50,420 bases of DNA, taken from NCBI RefSeq assembly GCF_002086115.1, contig NZ_MVHJ01000035.1, positions 1 to 50,420 on the forward strand, read 5' to 3'. Each line of letters starts with the position of its first letter. Within the stretch, counting starts at the first letter, position 1. Source of the stretch: Mycolicibacterium bacteremicum. GTDB taxonomy: Bacteria > Actinomycetota > Actinomycetes > Mycobacteriales > Mycobacteriaceae. Under the pieces are notes generated by a model. The model saw only the letters and a program-made list of their open reading frames with translations, ran no database searches and was not told the DNA's origin. Shown in pieces: positions 48,638 through 50,420 of this stretch. A program made the translations under genes and the position numbers.

Positions 48638-49465
48638 ATGTCCGACAGTTATTACGAACATGTCGATCCCGACGACCCGACCGGCGAGAAGTTCATCGCC
48701 ACCGATCTGGTACGCAGCACCTGGTCGGCCGCCATCCAGCATGGCGCCCCGCCGTCGGCACTGCTGGTGCGCGCACTGGAACGCCACGAGCAACGCGCAG
48801 ACACCAGGCTCAGCCGGGTGCTGATCGACCTGCTCGGTCCGGTGCCCGCCGAAGGCGACCTGTGGGTGCGCGCCGCGCGTGAACGGTCCGGCACACAGAT
48901 CGAGTTGATTTCCGCCGAACTGCTGGCCCCCGGCCCCGATGGCGCGCCCCGCCCCGTCGCCCGGGCCAGCGGCTGGCGACTGCAACAGCAGGACACCGGC
49001 GACGTCGTGCACGCGCCCACACCCCCGCTACGTCCCCTCGCCGAGGCCCGCAGCCGCGATATGGCCAAGGACTGGGATCCCAACTATGTGCACAGCGTCG
49101 ATTGGCGCTGGCTGACAACACCGTTGGCCGCGGGACCGGGTGAATCATGGATCCGCCCGATGGTCGATCTGGTCCGGGGTGAGCCGCTGACTCCGCTGCA
49201 GCGACTGTTCACCGTGGCCGACGACGCCAACGGAATCGGCACGAAACTCGACATCCGGGCGTGGACGTTCCTGAACACCGATCTGGTGGTGCACATCCAC
49301 CGCGTTCCCGACGGGGACTGGATAGGTGTGCGGGCCGAGACCAACTACGGGCCCGACGGGATCGGCACGACCCTGGGCACGCTGTTCGACCAGCACGGAG
49401 CGGTCGGCGCGATCCAACAGTCGGTGCTGGTGCGCCGCCGGCCACCGCGCGTCCCGAGTCGCTGA
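48638..49465 (+). CDS. Double-hotdog acyl-CoA thioesterase-like protein
   Basis: This is a 275-residue protein whose two halves each suggest a hotdog fold. The first has HGAPPSALLVRALERHE followed by RVLIDLLGPVPAEGDLWV. The second has LTPLQRLFTVADDANGIGTKLDI and FLNTDLVVHIHRVPDGDWIGVRAET, near a typical TesB-like Asp/active-site region. It starts nine bases after the SMP-30 stop, so the two are cotranscribed. It may recycle CoA or remove a dead-end acyl-CoA during catabolism by the divergent operon. Confidence 0.82.
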   Translation: MSDSYYEHVDPDDPTGEKFIATDLVRSTWSAAIQHGAPPSALLVRALERHEQRADTRLSRVLIDLLGPVPAEGDLWVRAARERSGTQIELISAELLAPGPDGAPRPVARASGWRLQQQDTGDVVHAPTPPLRPLAEARSRDMAKDWDPNYVHSVDWRWLTTPLAAGPGESWIRPMVDLVRGEPLTPLQRLFTVADDANGIGTKLDIRAWTFLNTDLVVHIHRVPDGDWIGVRAETNYGPDGIGTTLGTLFDQHGAVGAIQQSVLVRRRPPRVPSR

Positions 49466-49665
49466 TCCCGTCGGATAGTCGGGCTGTCCGGCAGGATAAT
49501 CCGCGTACAGCAACTCGGGACGCTCGACGCCCCTTGTTTCACTGTGTAGTTGTCAAGGTGCTGCGTTGAGATCTGCGTGAATGTTCTTATCGCCGTTGCT
49601 GTGTCGCGGCCATGGCTGACCCGAACTCACAGCAACCACTACCGGCCCCGGACCGGCCCGGCTGA
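49466..49665. other. Intergenic region downstream of the 13E12-type gene
   Basis: This 200-base gap lies between two convergent genes. It includes a relatively AT-rich stretch (TTTCACTGTGTAGTTGTCAAGG, split around 49547-49558) that in my recollection often flanks 13E12/DUF222 genes in mycobacteria. No coding frame, tRNA or clear terminator was found. Confidence 0.4.
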
Positions 49666-50420
49666 CTATGCGGCGGCCGGTAGGTCGGTCATGAAGCGGC
49701 GAGCGTGCGAGCGCAGATGCTGCGGTTCGGGCTCGCCTGGCTTGTGCGGTGGGATGAACCAGGGGTAGCGGTCGCGGCCGAGGTACACCGTCCACCCGCC
49801 ATGGTGGATCAGGGAGTGGTGCAGCCGGCACAACAACACACCGTTGTCCAGACTCGTTGTCCCGCCGTGGCTCCAGGGTTGGATGTGGTGGGCGTCGCAC
49901 CAGGACACCGGCCGCCCGCACCCTGGGTGCGCACAGCCGCCGTCACGCACGCCTAGTGCTTTGCGGATCGCGGGCGTGAACAGTCGCTCGGCGCGCCCGA
50001 CGTCCAGTGGCACCCCGGTGTAGTCGACGATCACATTGGTCAATGTCGAGTCGCAGGCGATCAGGTCGGCGGTCGCGGCGCTGACCGGGCCACCGAACCC
50101 GAGCCGGTCCACCGCCTCTTCGCCGCCCACACCACGCCGGTCCACCGCCTCATCACCACCCACCACCGCCGGGGATGGCCGGATTAACGTGACGTGCGGT
50201 AGCACCCCACCGGACATCGGTCGCGTCGACTGCGACAGATAGGTGCGCAGGATCTGCGCGACCGCATCACCACGACGTTTGTCGATCGGCCGCGGGTCCG
50301 GTGACCCATCCGGGAGCGGGACCGGCCGGCATAACGGATCCAACGCCGCACACAGTCCTTCCCCGGTTCCCACGTCGAGGTTGAGAGTGGCCTCATACCG
50401 GCCTTCCTCGCCCAAAACCA
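49666..50420 (-). CDS. DUF222/HNH endonuclease-domain protein (13E12 repeat family), 5' end outside window
   Basis: The visible ~250 C-terminal residues begin in the DUF222 region (YEATLNLDVGTGEGLCAALDPL) and end with an HNH nuclease domain. CAHPGCGRPVSWCDAHHIQPWSHGG supplies two zinc-type CxxC-like Cys and the catalytic His-His. DNGVLLCRLHHSLIHHGGW supplies the Asn and last His. This is the architecture of the multicopy mycobacterial 13E12 (REP13E12) proteins, which are associated with mobile or phage-integration loci. Between the domains an 11-residue tandem repeat, GGDEAVDRRGV/GGEEAVDRLGF, is present. The start codon lies beyond base 50420. Confidence 0.9.
   Translation of the reverse strand, partial: VLGEEGRYEATLNLDVGTGEGLCAALDPLCRPVPLPDGSPDPRPIDKRRGDAVAQILRTYLSQSTRPMSGGVLPHVTLIRPSPAVVGGDEAVDRRGVGGEEAVDRLGFGGPVSAATADLIACDSTLTNVIVDYTGVPLDVGRAERLFTPAIRKALGVRDGGCAHPGCGRPVSWCDAHHIQPWSHGGTTSLDNGVLLCRLHHSLIHHGGWTVYLGRDRYPWFIPPHKPGEPEPQHLRSHARRFMTDLPAAA

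Noticed and set aside
47750..49012. 420-codon minus-strand frame opposite the SMP-30 and thioesterase-like genes
   Set aside because: Antisense to two supported genes, no motifs; a shadow.

Overview
The window is high-GC actinobacterial DNA and almost certainly comes from a rapidly growing Mycobacterium (Mycolicibacterium-type) chromosome. The main reason is gene content and order. From left to right it carries recognisable counterparts of the M. tuberculosis block Rv2843-Rv2876: a DUF4439 protein, proS, efpA, cysG, cobB, cobO, a Mg-chelatase-like gene, a GNAT gene, mqo, an alpha/beta hydrolase, mtr, an SDR, an aldehyde dehydrogenase, a class I amidotransferase-like hydrolase, glnA4, mapB, a penicillin-binding lipoprotein, a GNAT gene, ispG, rip1, dxr, mpt83/mpt70-like genes, dipZ and a DUF2631 gene. 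Mycothione reductase, an F420-type LLM oxidoreductase, a DUF222/HNH (13E12-type) gene and many GTG/TTG starts fit the same assignment. These assignments come from reading the translations and from memory of the reference genome; no search was run.

Layout. 0-5.8 kb: the end of a cell-envelope gene, a DUF4439 gene, proS, a two-domain glyoxalase-fold protein, a dehalogenase-like hydrolase and efpA. 5.8-13 kb: a minus-strand run mqo > GNAT > chelatase > cobO > cobB > cysG, which joins corrinoid and siroheme synthesis. 13-15.5 kb: a hydrolase and mycothione reductase. 15.5-16.7 kb: a methyltransferase and an ArsR regulator. 16.7-21.7 kb: a five-gene operon glnA4 > amidohydrolase > aldehyde dehydrogenase > SDR > GntR that looks like a complete gamma-glutamylation route for a small amine. 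21.8-25.5 kb: mapB > cobQ > lipoprotein > degenerate hydrolase. 25.6-28.4 kb: a thioesterase, a DUF1707 protein and a penicillin-binding lipoprotein. 28.5-33 kb: dxr > rip1 > ispG > GNAT, with two MEP-pathway enzymes either side of the site-2 protease. 33-36.4 kb: two tandem FAS1 antigens and dipZ behind a SigK-like promoter. 36.4-39.2 kb: an LLM enzyme, an amino-acid permease and a DUF2631 gene.

39.2-49.5 kb is the least conventional part. A seven-gene, overlapping minus-strand operon encodes a NIPSNAP-like protein, a cytochrome P450, a zinc-type alcohol dehydrogenase, an HpcH-type aldolase, an SDR, a Baeyer-Villiger monooxygenase and an HSL-type esterase. Divergent from it are an SMP-30 lactonase-like gene and an acyl-CoA thioesterase-like gene. 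A DUF427 gene and an SRPBCC gene lie at the far end. The SMP-30 and DUF427 promoter regions share an identical bipartite motif with identical spacing, which suggests common control. I read this as an oxidative ring-opening catabolic unit with unknown substrate. The right edge enters a DUF222/HNH endonuclease gene that runs out of the window.

No rRNA, tRNA, CRISPR array, insertion sequence or prophage was seen. No gap between genes exceeds about 220 bases. The two largest gaps (3162-3379 and 49466-49665) are described as features.
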